Source: Oligoflexia bacterium (GTDB lineage Bacteria > Bdellovibrionota > UBA1018 > CAIPTA01). From it: DNA of 64,000 bases. Under the pieces are notes generated by a model. That model was not told the DNA's origin, made no database searches, and saw only the letters and a list, made by a program, of their open reading frames with translations. The DNA lies in contig JAMLID010000003.1 in assembly GCA_023954355.1 (NCBI GenBank), positions 60,224 to 124,223 of the forward strand. Reading direction: 5' to 3'. The translations under genes were made by a program, and so were the position numbers. Position 1 is the stretch's first letter. Each line of letters opens with the position of its first letter. Shown in pieces: positions 54,716 through 63,430 of this stretch.

Positions 54716-55123
54716 ATGCTTCCATGGATTACATTAATTACCGGTCGACAAAAAAATGGCTTACCTACTTGGGTGAATAAGGATTGTACGAATCTTCCTT
54801 GCACAAACTTATCTGGGTATAGATTAAGAGATTTAAATCTAGCGAAAACAGATTTGTTTAAAACAAATTTACAAAAAACAGATTTGAGTGGAACCAATCT
54901 TTCTTATGCGTATTTGCGAAGTGCGAATTTACGTGAAGCAAAGTTGCACAAAACAAATTTCAAAGGAGCTAATTTAATTGGTTGTGATTTAACCAATGCT
55001 TCAATTTCTGACGCAAACTTTCAAGGCGCGCTATTTGATCAGTCCACTAGCTTACCGTTTACTCAAGAAGAAGCGCTTAGCCGTGGAATGATTCTTCAAG
55101 AAAAAGAAAAACGGATTTCTTAA
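54716..55123 (+). CDS. Pentapeptide-repeat protein
   Basis: About 135 residues. From residue 20 onward the sequence follows the A(N/D)Lxx pentapeptide pattern: CTNLSGYRLRDLNLAKTDLF, KTNLQKTDLSGTNLSYAYL, RSANLREAKLHKTNF and KGANLIGCDLTNASISDANF. Such repeats fold into a right-handed quadrilateral helix; some members bind gyrase, but no function can be assigned here. The start is uncertain: ATG 54716 is chosen because a TTG at 54662 would start inside the direct repeat of the adjacent element. topA, a DNA topoisomerase gene, is next downstream. Confidence 0.75.
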   Translation: MLPWITLITGRQKNGLPTWVNKDCTNLPCTNLSGYRLRDLNLAKTDLFKTNLQKTDLSGTNLSYAYLRSANLREAKLHKTNFKGANLIGCDLTNASISDANFQGALFDQSTSLPFTQEEALSRGMILQEKEKRIS

Positions 55124-55235
55124 TCCGCCGCCCTATTTTTGCAAAGCGGCAGAAGACTTTGAAAATTTTTTCTTTTCAGAATAGATTTTGTAATTCATTG
55201 TAGCAGAAGAGCTAAGGTTGATGTTGGGATAGAAA
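55124..55235. other. Gap before topA with a stop-overlapping hairpin
   Basis: A stem CGGATT/AATCCG overlaps the pentapeptide stop codon and is followed seven bases later by a run of five T. It is at best a weak terminator. No clear promoter for topA was seen. Confidence 0.3.
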
Positions 55236-57869
55236 TTGAAAGAAAACGCACTGATAATTGTTGAGTCGCCCACTAAAGCAAAGACGATCAAAAAGTTTTT
55301 GGGCAAAAATTGTACCGTACTAGCATGTAATGGTCACATTCGCGACTTACCTGATAGAGCTTCTGAAATCCCAGAAAAATTTAAAAAAGAAAAGTGGGCG
55401 CGTCTTGGCATTAATGTACAAGATGACTTCAAGCCTCTTTACATTATTAATAGTAAAAAAAATAAAACGCTAAACGAAATCAAGCAGGCGATGAAAGATG
55501 CTGATGTACTTTATCTTGCGACTGACGAAGACCGCGAAGGAGAAAGCATCAGCTGGCATTTACTAGAAGTTTTGAAACCAAAAATTCCTACAAAGCGAAT
55601 GGTGTTTCATGAGATTACTTCAAAAGCGATTCAAGATGCCTTTACGCACCCAAGAGAGTTAGATGAAAAACTTGTTCGTGCGCAAGAAACAAGGCGAATT
55701 CTAGATAGACTCGTAGGTTATACGGTTTCTCCTCTTTTATGGAAAAAAATTGCTTTTGGTCTAAGTGCAGGACGCGTACAGTCTGTGGCATTAAAAGCTC
55801 TTGTCGATCTAGAGCAAGAGAGAATGAAATTCGTCAGTGCAAAATACTGGGGACTCTCTGCAGAACTTGCCAAAAAGAATGACGGATTCGATGCAAAACT
55901 CACTCATATAGATGAAAACCGCATCGCTATCGGTAAAGATTTTGATGAAAAAACCGGTAAACTGATTCAAAAAGACTCTAAAGAAAAACAACCTATTCTA
56001 CTGGATGAAAAAACAGCCAAGCGGTTTGAAAAAGAACTTCTAAAAGCAAATTGGAAAGTTACAAAAGTTGAAGAGAAGCCTGTAAGTAGAAAACCAGCGC
56101 CTCCTTTTATTACCTCAACTTTGCAACAAGAATCCAATCGTAAGCTTGGGCTCTCTGCTCGTGAAACCATGAGAATTGCGCAAACATTATATGAACGCGG
56201 CTTTATTACGTATATGCGTACAGACTCTGTGAATCTTTCAGACTCAGCTATCGAAAGTTCTCGCAGATTAGTGAAAAAACTTTATGGAGATGAATACCTA
56301 AGTGAGGCACCTAGAAAATACACCTCCAAAGCAAAAGGTGCGCAAGAAGCTCACGAAGCTATTAGACCTTCTTTAGACTTTACCCCTCCCCAAAATATGG
56401 GACTCAAAGGCAAAGAATATAGCTTATATGAAATGATTTGGATGAGAACCATTTCTACACAAATGGCTGACTCTAAACAATTGCAAGTATCGATTACGTC
56501 CGAGGCAAAAACAGAAAAAGCTGTGGCAAGATTTCAATCTTCGGGAATGAAAATTCTCTTCCCAGGCTTTTTGCGTGCCTATGTTGAAGGCACTGATGAC
56601 CCAGATACCGCACTAATGGAAAGAGAGCGCTTCTTGCCCGATCTAAAAGAAGGCGATGCTCTAAATTGTAAAAAAGCTGAAGCTACAGAACATGAAACAA
56701 AACCACCAAATCGTTTCTCTGAAGCAGCGCTTATTCAGTTTTTAGAAAAAGAAGGTATCGGTAGACCCTCTACTTACGCCACCATAGTGAGTACTATTTT
56801 AGATAGAGGCTATGTAGTTAAACAAGGTAACGCCCTTGTGCCAACCTTTACTGGCTTTGTCGTGACTGAGCTTTTGCGCAAACATTTTCCCGATCTTGTA
56901 GATTATCAATTCACCTCTCTTATGGAGAATAATTTAGATAGTATCGCTACAGGTGAAATTGCTTACTTACCTTACTTAAAAGAATTTTATTTGGGTAAAA
57001 ACGGCTTAGAAGAAAAAGTTGCTAAAGAGGATAAAAATATTGTTCCTGAAGAAGCGCGCTCTCTAAAGTTCAACCATTTAAAAAACTTAGACGTATTTGT
57101 AGGTAAATATGGTCCGTACTTTGAGTATGTAGATCCAGAAACAAAAGAAAAAGTAAAAGCAAGCTTACCAGAGTCTATGGCTCCTTCTGATCTAAATACC
57201 GACTCTATTAAAGATCTGATCACCCAAGTGAAAAAAGGAGCCGAAAGCTTAGGAACAGACCCAGAAACTAAATTGCCTATTTTCTTAAAAACAGGCTCTT
57301 ATGGGCCTTACTTACAGCTTGGTGAAGTTCCAGATGATCCAAAACAAAAACTTAAGCGCGTATCGATTCCCAAGGGAATCGATATAAACTCGATTGACCA
57401 AGCCTTAGCCCTTAAAATTCTAGAGCTACCGCGTTTAGTTGGCCATCACCCACAAACGGGCAAAGAAATTCGCGCAAGTGTAGGGCGCTTTGGCCCCTAT
57501 GTAGTGCATGAAAAAGATTTTCGCTCTTTGAAAAAAGAAGACAACGTTCTAACCGTTGACCTTGAAAGAGCAATGGAGCTTTTCTCTCAGCCTAAAGGCC
57601 GTGGTAGAGGATCCAAAGTAGTTCGTGCTATAGGTGAACATCCAGAAACAAAAAGCCCTGTAGATATTTTAGAAGGCCCATATGGTCTTTATATTAAACA
57701 CGGTAAATCCAACGCTACTCTCCCTAAGGATAAGAAAGTAGAAGAGGTAACCATGCAAGAAGCTCTCGCACTTTTAGCCGAACGCGAAGCAAGCAAGAAG
57801 CCCGCAAAAAAGAAGGCCTCTACCGCCAAAAAGAAAGCAACCAAACCAAAAGCAAAAGCAAAATCATAA
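55236..57869 (+). CDS. topA: DNA topoisomerase I
   Basis: Type IA topoisomerase, 877 residues, relaxing negative supercoils. The toprim domain shows ALIIVESPTKAKTIKKFLG and LATDEDREGESISWHL; the active-site tyrosine is in GFITYMRTDS (near 325). The C-terminal part has three or more repeats of the form GxYGPYxxxG (SYGPYLQLG, RFGPYVVHEKDF, PYGLYIKHG) and a lysine/alanine-rich tail (KKKASTAKKKATKPKAKAKS). Classical four-cysteine zinc fingers are absent, as in many non-enterobacterial TopA proteins. The start is TTG 55236; an upstream ATG runs into a stop after two codons. Confidence 0.95.
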   Translation: MKENALIIVESPTKAKTIKKFLGKNCTVLACNGHIRDLPDRASEIPEKFKKEKWARLGINVQDDFKPLYIINSKKNKTLNEIKQAMKDADVLYLATDEDREGESISWHLLEVLKPKIPTKRMVFHEITSKAIQDAFTHPRELDEKLVRAQETRRILDRLVGYTVSPLLWKKIAFGLSAGRVQSVALKALVDLEQERMKFVSAKYWGLSAELAKKNDGFDAKLTHIDENRIAIGKDFDEKTGKLIQKDSKEKQPILLDEKTAKRFEKELLKANWKVTKVEEKPVSRKPAPPFITSTLQQESNRKLGLSARETMRIAQTLYERGFITYMRTDSVNLSDSAIESSRRLVKKLYGDEYLSEAPRKYTSKAKGAQEAHEAIRPSLDFTPPQNMGLKGKEYSLYEMIWMRTISTQMADSKQLQVSITSEAKTEKAVARFQSSGMKILFPGFLRAYVEGTDDPDTALMERERFLPDLKEGDALNCKKAEATEHETKPPNRFSEAALIQFLEKEGIGRPSTYATIVSTILDRGYVVKQGNALVPTFTGFVVTELLRKHFPDLVDYQFTSLMENNLDSIATGEIAYLPYLKEFYLGKNGLEEKVAKEDKNIVPEEARSLKFNHLKNLDVFVGKYGPYFEYVDPETKEKVKASLPESMAPSDLNTDSIKDLITQVKKGAESLGTDPETKLPIFLKTGSYGPYLQLGEVPDDPKQKLKRVSIPKGIDINSIDQALALKILELPRLVGHHPQTGKEIRASVGRFGPYVVHEKDFRSLKKEDNVLTVDLERAMELFSQPKGRGRGSKVVRAIGEHPETKSPVDILEGPYGLYIKHGKSNATLPKDKKVEEVTMQEALALLAEREASKKPAKKKASTAKKKATKPKAKAKS

Positions 57870-57921
57870 CCATAAGAGAATCTAATTTTCTTTCTTAACC
57901 GTTCACCCATAAAGTATAGCT

Positions 57922-58758
57922 ATGAATAAGTTTGGTGTTTTTTTTGCTCTCAGCTCAGCGCTTTCTTATGGATTGCTCAGCTATTTAGTCAGTTGGAATC
58001 CAGAGAAAATTCCCGTAACGCAATTGATTTTTCTTCGTGGAGCTCTTGGACTACTCGTACTTATTCCCTTTTGTTACAAAAAGATTCCCATCTATTGGAG
58101 CAAAAACTCAGGGTTATTATGGACTCGTGCGCTTTCAGGCTGTGCTGGGCTATACTGCTATTTTTATATTTTACAGGGAACCACCGCAGCCAATGCTAAC
58201 GTGCTATTTAGTAGTGCCCCTATATTTGTCACTGCTTTTTCTTGGTTTATTTTGAAAGAAAAAATCTCAAAAACTGAAGGCATCGGTATTGGCTTGATCG
58301 TTTTCGGTAATTTTCTACTCTATATCCCGAATAAATCTTCAATGCCCCTTTGGGTTTGGTCTTTAGGTAGCCTAGGAGCCCTATTTGCTTCAGTTGCATT
58401 TTTAGCTCTCGGGCCTGCTAGTAAAAAATTTTCTGCACCCTTAATTGTAACGGGATTTTCGTTTTCTATTACGATTTCTTCTCTGCTGACCCCATCTACT
58501 GAGTGGGTTAGCCTTGCCGAACACTGGAAGTTTTTATTCACCGTGAGTGTCTTGGGTGTCGTTTCTCAGATCTTAGGAACTGCCTCTTATATATACCTAA
58601 AAGGCGCTGTGGCTACGGCCCTTGGTAGGTCTTCCATCTTATTTAGTGGTTTTTTCGATTATGCTTTGGGCGGCATTGTTCTACATTTGTTAGAAGTGGT
58701 GAGCTATAGTTTGACGACTTTGGGAATAGTGGTGACACAGAAAAAATCGAAGAGCTAA
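57922..58758 (+). CDS. EamA/DMT-family permease
   Basis: 278 residues with about ten hydrophobic helices in two repeated halves. The first is FFALSSALSYGLLSYLVSW and the second half includes SLGALFASVAFLALG and SYIYLKGAVATALG. This is the drug/metabolite transporter architecture. The substrate is unknown. It follows topA by 52 nt on the same strand with no visible terminator. Confidence 0.85.
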   Translation: MNKFGVFFALSSALSYGLLSYLVSWNPEKIPVTQLIFLRGALGLLVLIPFCYKKIPIYWSKNSGLLWTRALSGCAGLYCYFYILQGTTAANANVLFSSAPIFVTAFSWFILKEKISKTEGIGIGLIVFGNFLLYIPNKSSMPLWVWSLGSLGALFASVAFLALGPASKKFSAPLIVTGFSFSITISSLLTPSTEWVSLAEHWKFLFTVSVLGVVSQILGTASYIYLKGAVATALGRSSILFSGFFDYALGGIVLHLLEVVSYSLTTLGIVVTQKKSKS

Positions 58759-58919
58759 AAGACGACCCACCCAAGCTCCCGTTAAAGTATATTTTTTTCT
58801 TTATTTTCAATATCTTAGCAAATCCATGCTGAACAATACCCTGCTCGCCAAGAGACTTCTCTCACAAGAGCTTCTAAAGATGTGCTGCAAAATAATCTAC
58901 TAAAAAAAAATAGCGCACC

Positions 58920-58948
58920 TTGTCAAACCAAGCGGTCTTTGGTATAAG
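58920..58948 (+). promoter_or_regulatory. Sigma-70 promoter for the secreted hypothetical gene
   Basis: TTGTCA (58920-58925), 17-nt spacer, TATAAG (58943-58948). A strong AAGGGG ribosome-binding site follows before the ATG at 58984. This is among the best promoter matches in the window. Confidence 0.65.
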
Positions 58949-58983
58949 GCCTTTGTTCCAAACAATTTAGATAAGGGGATTGC

Positions 58984-59430
58984 ATGATACGCAAATGGGT
59001 AGCGGGATTCGCATTATTGTTAGCTCCAGTTGTAGCAAAGGCAGACTGCATGGATCTGTCGGGCCACTATGTTTTAGTCACAAAAGAATACAATTCACTT
59101 ATTCGACTTACGCAAAAGTCTTGCGACAAAGTAAATTATGCGGTCATGGCAATTCGAGGCGACAAAGTAAAACCCATTGCTTCCATCGATTATAAAAGCG
59201 GAGAAGGCTTCAAACCACTTCCCGGTGACCTAGGAACGGAATATGAACTTTCTTTAGGTAAAGAAAGCGGCATCATTCGAATGAAAAAATCTGGATCTGA
59301 TGGCACCATCTGCATGGATACAATTACCTTTACTCGTGATCCCTATATGAACCTAACAGGGCAATATAACCGATTTTGTAATGACTTTAGTGCTCCTCAA
59401 TCTTGGTCAATTACGTTTCACAGGCTATAA
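58984..59430 (+). CDS. Small secreted hypothetical protein
   Basis: 148 residues with a signal peptide (WVAGFALLLAPVVAKA) and then a short, probably beta-rich domain containing four cysteines that could form disulfides (DCMDL, KSCDKV, TICMDT, RFCNDF). No family is recognised. It is preceded by a strong promoter and an AAGGGG ribosome-binding site, and followed directly by a terminator hairpin, so it is an independent transcription unit expected to be well expressed. Confidence 0.75.
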   Translation: MIRKWVAGFALLLAPVVAKADCMDLSGHYVLVTKEYNSLIRLTQKSCDKVNYAVMAIRGDKVKPIASIDYKSGEGFKPLPGDLGTEYELSLGKESGIIRMKKSGSDGTICMDTITFTRDPYMNLTGQYNRFCNDFSAPQSWSITFHRL

Positions 59431-59460
59431 AAAAACCCCCTAGTCAAACTAGAGGGCTTA
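59429..59460 (-). terminator. Intrinsic terminator between the secreted gene and dps
   Basis: CCCCCTAGT (59436-59444) pairs with ACTAGAGGG (59448-59456) around CAA, with one mismatch. On the minus strand it is followed by seven T (59435-59429), so it ends dps. On the plus strand it sits right after the upstream stop codon and may act in both directions. Confidence 0.75.
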
Positions 59461-59473
59461 AAAAATTAAAAAC

Positions 59474-59947
59474 TTAGCCTTCTAAAAGAGAACGAAGCAT
59501 CCAAGCTGTTTTTTCATGGAGCTGCATTCTTTGCGTTAATAGATCGGCAGTAGATTCATCACCAGCTTTTTCAACTGCAGGAAAAACCGAACGAGCCGTG
59601 CGAACAACGGCTTCTTGCGCCTCAACTAATTGACGAATCATTTCTTTGGCTTCAGGTACTCCATCTGCCTCAGGTATAGATGTTAATTTTGCATACTGCT
59701 TATATGAACCAGGTGCAAAATGGCCTAACGAACGAATTCTCTCTGCTATTAAATCTACTGCAGTAGCAAGCTCTGTGTATTGCGTTTCAAACATTAAATG
59801 TAATGTCTGAAACATTGGCCCTGTGACGTTCCAATGAAAGTTATGAGTCTTTAAATATAGTGTATAAGAGTCTGCCAATAACCTAGATAAGCCTTCGCTT
59901 ATTTCTTTTCTATCAGCATCGGATATTCCAATATTTAGTTTTTGCAT
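59474..59947 (-). CDS. dps: Dps-family DNA-protecting ferritin
   Basis: 157 residues forming a four-helix bundle. The ferroxidase signature [25 protein letters not shown] supplies His, His, Asp/Glu ligands shared between subunits. Dps oxidises and stores iron and shields DNA from peroxide. Length is typical. An AGGGAGG ribosome-binding site precedes the ATG. A small inverted repeat ATTCTA-CGCA-TAGAAT (60021-60036) lies about 75 nt upstream and could be a regulator site, but it matches no operator I can name. Confidence 0.93.
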   Translation of the reverse strand: MQKLNIGISDADRKEISEGLSRLLADSYTLYLKTHNFHWNVTGPMFQTLHLMFETQYTELATAVDLIAERIRSLGHFAPGSYKQYAKLTSIPEADGVPEAKEMIRQLVEAQEAVVRTARSVFPAVEKAGDESTADLLTQRMQLHEKTAWMLRSLLEG

Positions 59948-60146
59948 ATTATCCTCCCTTTTGTGTGCTTAAAAGCTACCCGATTTATGATTTTTTCTCT
60001 ACATTTTCATTTTCTAAACAATTCTACGCATAGAATGCCACAGTAAATTCACGAAAATTTCTTCATTTACGTGAGATCAGACAAAGCTTTCGCTAGAATA
60101 TAGCTAAAGCTATTGATAATTTTCTTAACCAATTATGAGTACCTAA

Positions 60147-60902
60147 ATGCAATCTAATTCAGAAGCAAAGCCGATTCATTTAATTAGTGACTTAGACGAT
60201 ACGATTAAAATATCTCACACTCAATCAAAACTAATCACTGTATATCGTGGATTGTTTCGTTCTTCTGCCTTTAGTGGAATGGCAAAACTTTATCAAGAAA
60301 TGCTAACTTGTGACGATTCTGATTTCACAATCGTCAGCTCTTCTCCGCCAACTATTGAAAAAAAAATTCGTGCATTCATCCACAAAAATCACTTTCCTGA
60401 ACCTAAATTAATTTTACGCGATTGGATTCGCAGCCCTGCAGTCAAAGCTTTTAAAGTAAAAGCCCTTCATAAAGAAATAGAAAAAAGTAAACACCCTTTG
60501 ATTCTTATTGGCGATGACACTCAATATGATCCAGAAATCTATTATGAATTATCGATGATTTTTCCTAAAAAAATTCTCTGTCGCTATATTCGTAAAGTCC
60601 GTGGACGTGAACTCCCTGCAGACACAATAGGTTTTTTTACTGCTTTCGATATTGCCTGCCATGAATATACCCAAGGAAGACTCACAAATGACTCTGTTCT
60701 AGCCGTAGGGGAAGAAATTCTAAAAGCAAAAAAACTCTCACGTATTTTGCCTAGCTTTTCGTTAATTCCTCCAGCTAATTTCGCTCCAATCGCTGAATTT
60801 CCAGAAAAATCTATCCAAGTAATCTGGGAGCAAATCAGCTCAAAGATTCAAATCATAGCCAACAAAAAATCTTCTAAAACAAAAACCAGGCATAAGGATT
60901 AA
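60147..60902 (+). CDS. App1-like phosphatidate phosphatase domain protein (DUF2183)
   Basis: 251 residues of HAD-fold sequence. Motif I is LISDLDDTIK near residue 12, motif II is FTIVSSSPPTIE, a central lysine lies in KAFKVKALHKEI, and motif IV is LIGDDTQYDPEIY. This set matches the conserved App1 catalytic domain (DUF2183). The partner domains of fungal App1 are absent. Bacterial members are common but their substrate is not settled. Its last 29 nt overlap the convergent DUF3465-like gene. Confidence 0.75.
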   Translation: MQSNSEAKPIHLISDLDDTIKISHTQSKLITVYRGLFRSSAFSGMAKLYQEMLTCDDSDFTIVSSSPPTIEKKIRAFIHKNHFPEPKLILRDWIRSPAVKAFKVKALHKEIEKSKHPLILIGDDTQYDPEIYYELSMIFPKKILCRYIRKVRGRELPADTIGFFTAFDIACHEYTQGRLTNDSVLAVGEEILKAKKLSRILPSFSLIPPANFAPIAEFPEKSIQVIWEQISSKIQIIANKKSSKTKTRHKD

Positions 60903-61428
60903 ACTCTGCTCCTGGCACTTGCCCTTCACCATCACCTTCGTAGCCGTATAGCTCGCCATCGATTAGCAAATAGCCCGAAGAATGCTTTTGCGGATTATTA
61001 CTGGCATGAACCCAGTGAACAATCGCACCCATAGGTGAAGGCGGATAATTACCTGCCTTTTCTCTAGCTGTAATATAGTCTCCACAAGCCACAACCTCTG
61101 CTCCAGGTTGTAAGTTGGTTATGTTTCCAAAGCTTTTATTATAAACAATCTCAATATGGTCAATTGTATCAGTCTCATCACCTATATCTTTAAAAAGATC
61201 TACCTGTAAATGCAGGTGCGACCCACGGTTAAGAATCGTAGATTTCAGTTCACCAACTATCAGTGCTCTACTTTTAAACTGGTTTTTGCTCGATCTTTTC
61301 CAATCTAAAACTTGGCGATTGTTTTCGCGCATCGGTTTTCGGTTTTGGTCTTTACATTCTGGAAGAGCCGCTACCGCTGATTGAAATCCAAATAATATTG
61401 TGAAAAAAAGTGTATATATATAGATCAT
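60874..61428 (-). CDS. Secreted DUF3465-like protein
   Basis: 184 residues with a signal peptide (IYTLFFTILFGFQSAVA). The conserved core is VVACGDYITAREKAG, PPSPMGAIVHWVHASNNPQK and SSGYLLIDGELYG, which I recall as the DUF3465 pattern. An invariant-looking histidine triad (HWVHASNNPQKHSSG) might be catalytic, though this is inference. Function unknown. The 3' end overlaps the convergent App1-like gene by 29 nt. Confidence 0.7.
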   Translation of the reverse strand: MIYIYTLFFTILFGFQSAVAALPECKDQNRKPMRENNRQVLDWKRSSKNQFKSRALIVGELKSTILNRGSHLHLQVDLFKDIGDETDTIDHIEIVYNKSFGNITNLQPGAEVVACGDYITAREKAGNYPPSPMGAIVHWVHASNNPQKHSSGYLLIDGELYGYEGDGEGQVPGAEFNPYAWFLF

Positions 61429-61507
61429 TCATCCCCCCTGATTGACTAATTTTGGTATATACTTTGAAACGAGTTGTTAGCAAGTTAGGAAATAATTTTG
61501 GCAAGAC

Positions 61508-62041
61508 ATGGCAAGACCTTTAACACAAAACGAAGAAGACGAAGATTTACCAACACAAACTGGGGGAAAAAATTATATCACCCCCAAGGGCTTAGCTAAA
61601 CTCAAAGCAGAGTTAGATAAGCTTTTAGACCAAGAGCGTCCTGAAGTTGTTCGCATTGTAAGCTGGGCAGCATCAAATGGAGATCGCTCAGAAAATGGTG
61701 ATTATCTTTACGGAAAAAAACGCCTACGCGAAATAGATAAACGGATTCGCTTTTTAACAAAGCGAATTGATGCGGCTGTTCCGGTTGACCCACTTAACCA
61801 AAAAGGAAAAAAAATCCTCTTTGGCGCAACGGTCAAAGTAGTGAATGAAGAAGGAGAAGCGAAAACATTTTCTATCGTTGGCATTGATGAAACAGATGTA
61901 GCAAAAGGAAAAATCAGCTGGATCTCACCCATGGGTAGAGCTCTACTTACTGCAAGTGAGGGAGACTCAGTGACCGTTCGCACGCCTAAGGGCAATGAAG
62001 ATTTTGATGTAGAAGAGGTAAGTTATCGTGAACTCGAATAA
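61508..62041 (+). CDS. greB: Transcription elongation factor GreB
   Basis: 177 residues. The N-terminal coiled coil (about 28-95) has YITPKGLAKLKAELDKLL and the acidic tip NGDRSENGDYLY, which places the catalytic acidic residues in the RNA polymerase secondary channel. The C-terminal FKBP-like domain shows TVKVVNEEGEAKTFSIVGIDE and ISWISPMGRALLTASEGDSV. The ISPxGRAL motif is shared by GreA and GreB; basic residues in the coil (KKRLREIDKRIRFLTKR) favour GreB. It overlaps the start of the ThrE-like gene by 14 nt. Confidence 0.9.
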   Translation: MARPLTQNEEDEDLPTQTGGKNYITPKGLAKLKAELDKLLDQERPEVVRIVSWAASNGDRSENGDYLYGKKRLREIDKRIRFLTKRIDAAVPVDPLNQKGKKILFGATVKVVNEEGEAKTFSIVGIDETDVAKGKISWISPMGRALLTASEGDSVTVRTPKGNEDFDVEEVSYRELE

Positions 62042-63314
62042 TGATAATCCTAAGTGCAGTGAGCTCATCGAATTTTTACTACTATTTTCAAGCCGCTACC
62101 TGGCAAGTGGAGGGCCAACTTCTCGTCTAGAAGAAAATCTTACAAATCTAGGTGGTTTGTATGGATGGCATACAGAGGTTTTTTCGACTCCTACAGGTGT
62201 CTTTGTCTGCTTAGAAAAGCCAGGGCAAGATTCTAGAACCTCACTCGTGCGAATAAAAGATACAGGGAACAACTTAGGTGAGCTCTCTGAATTAGAAGCA
62301 TTAATAACAAGTCTTTTAAAGAAAAACACCACTCTTTCAGAAGCTACAGCAAAAATTACGAACCCTGCATTTCGTAAAGACAAGTATGGAAACTTCGTAA
62401 TCTCTTTAGCCGCAATGTTTTTGGGTTTCGCCTTGAGCTTTTCTACGTACCAAAGACTTTCTGCTGCTCTTATTAGTGGAGGCATTGCTCTATCGACCTG
62501 GGCGGTGTCAAATTTCTTTTTTAAACCTGTTATTGCAAACCCTATACTCACTGATTTTTTAGCTGCATTTTGGGCACTTTCTTTAGCCGCCGTGGCTCAT
62601 GGAATGTTTTCTCCTATTAGTATTGAAGCCTATGCTCTAGGGGGAATTGTTCTGCTCGTCCCAGGACTTGCACTCACTACAGCCATAGCAGAGCTTGCTG
62701 AACAAAATCTCGTTTCTGGTACAGCAAAACTTATGCAAGCTCTAATGACACTTTTTTCTTTGGGACTATCCTATTTGCTCTTTCAGCAAATTGCGGCCGC
62801 ATTACAGATTCGCGATATCTTATCACCCACCCTAGTACCACAAATTTCCATTTGGTTTTCGTTCTTTGGTTTTTTTATAAACGTCATTTGCTTTAGTATT
62901 ATTTTAAAAGTGCCAAGAGCTTCACTGTTTTGGTGTTGTATTAGTGGTTTTTCTGGGTGGGTGATTATCAAATTTTTAGCTGATACACCTGTAGCTGCTG
63001 CTTCTGCATTTTTAGCTTCGCTATCGGTTGGTTTAATGAGTTTGTTTTTCGGCCGATTGTTTTCTCAACCATCACAAATGTATTCGATTCCAGGAATCCT
63101 CTCAATGTTACCAGGAATGTTAGCTCTTGATAGTTTTCGTTATTTCGCATCTGGAAACGACCAAAGTGGAGTCGCCTTCAGTGTAAAAGTAGCCATCACC
63201 GCTGTGAGTATTGTTTTTGGATTATTAAGTGCAAGAATCCCTTTTCAAATTATGCGATCTGCAAATGAAACTTATATTTCGCTAAGAGGAAAACGAGCGC
63301 AAGCTAAACGTTGA
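62028..63314 (+). CDS. ThrE-like threonine/serine exporter family protein
   Basis: 428 residues. A cytoplasmic N-terminus of about 120 residues (FLLLFSSRYLASGGPTSRLEENL, FSTPTGVFVCLE) is followed by about ten TM helices in two five-helix halves, as in proteins that fuse the ThrE and ThrE_2 domains. Typical elements are GGIVLLVPGLALTTAIAELA and SIPGILSMLPGMLALDSF. Substrate specificity is not proved by sequence. The start is GTG 62028, inside greB. A hairpin-repeat copy overlaps its stop codon. Confidence 0.82.
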   Translation: MNSNNDNPKCSELIEFLLLFSSRYLASGGPTSRLEENLTNLGGLYGWHTEVFSTPTGVFVCLEKPGQDSRTSLVRIKDTGNNLGELSELEALITSLLKKNTTLSEATAKITNPAFRKDKYGNFVISLAAMFLGFALSFSTYQRLSAALISGGIALSTWAVSNFFFKPVIANPILTDFLAAFWALSLAAVAHGMFSPISIEAYALGGIVLLVPGLALTTAIAELAEQNLVSGTAKLMQALMTLFSLGLSYLLFQQIAAALQIRDILSPTLVPQISIWFSFFGFFINVICFSIILKVPRASLFWCCISGFSGWVIIKFLADTPVAAASAFLASLSVGLMSLFFGRLFSQPSQMYSIPGILSMLPGMLALDSFRYFASGNDQSGVAFSVKVAITAVSIVFGLLSARIPFQIMRSANETYISLRGKRAQAKR

Positions 63315-63430
63315 ACGTTTTGAGAAGGAGGCAACAATTCGAAGGCGGGAGCCTGAGAAGCCATGAGCACTAAATGTGCTCCAGCGAAGCGAGATGCGGA
63401 GCTACCGGAGATTGGAAATTCTCTAGCTCC
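63313..63430 (+). repeat. Dispersed hairpin-repeat element, single copy
   Basis: It overlaps the ThrE-like stop codon. The first 23 nt (63313-63335) match 54624-54646 at 22 of 23 positions. It contains ATGA followed by a core stem GAGCAC (63365-63370) with GTGCTC (63376-63381) around TAAAT, then CAGCGAAGCG. Outer arms pair imperfectly. Confidence 0.75.
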
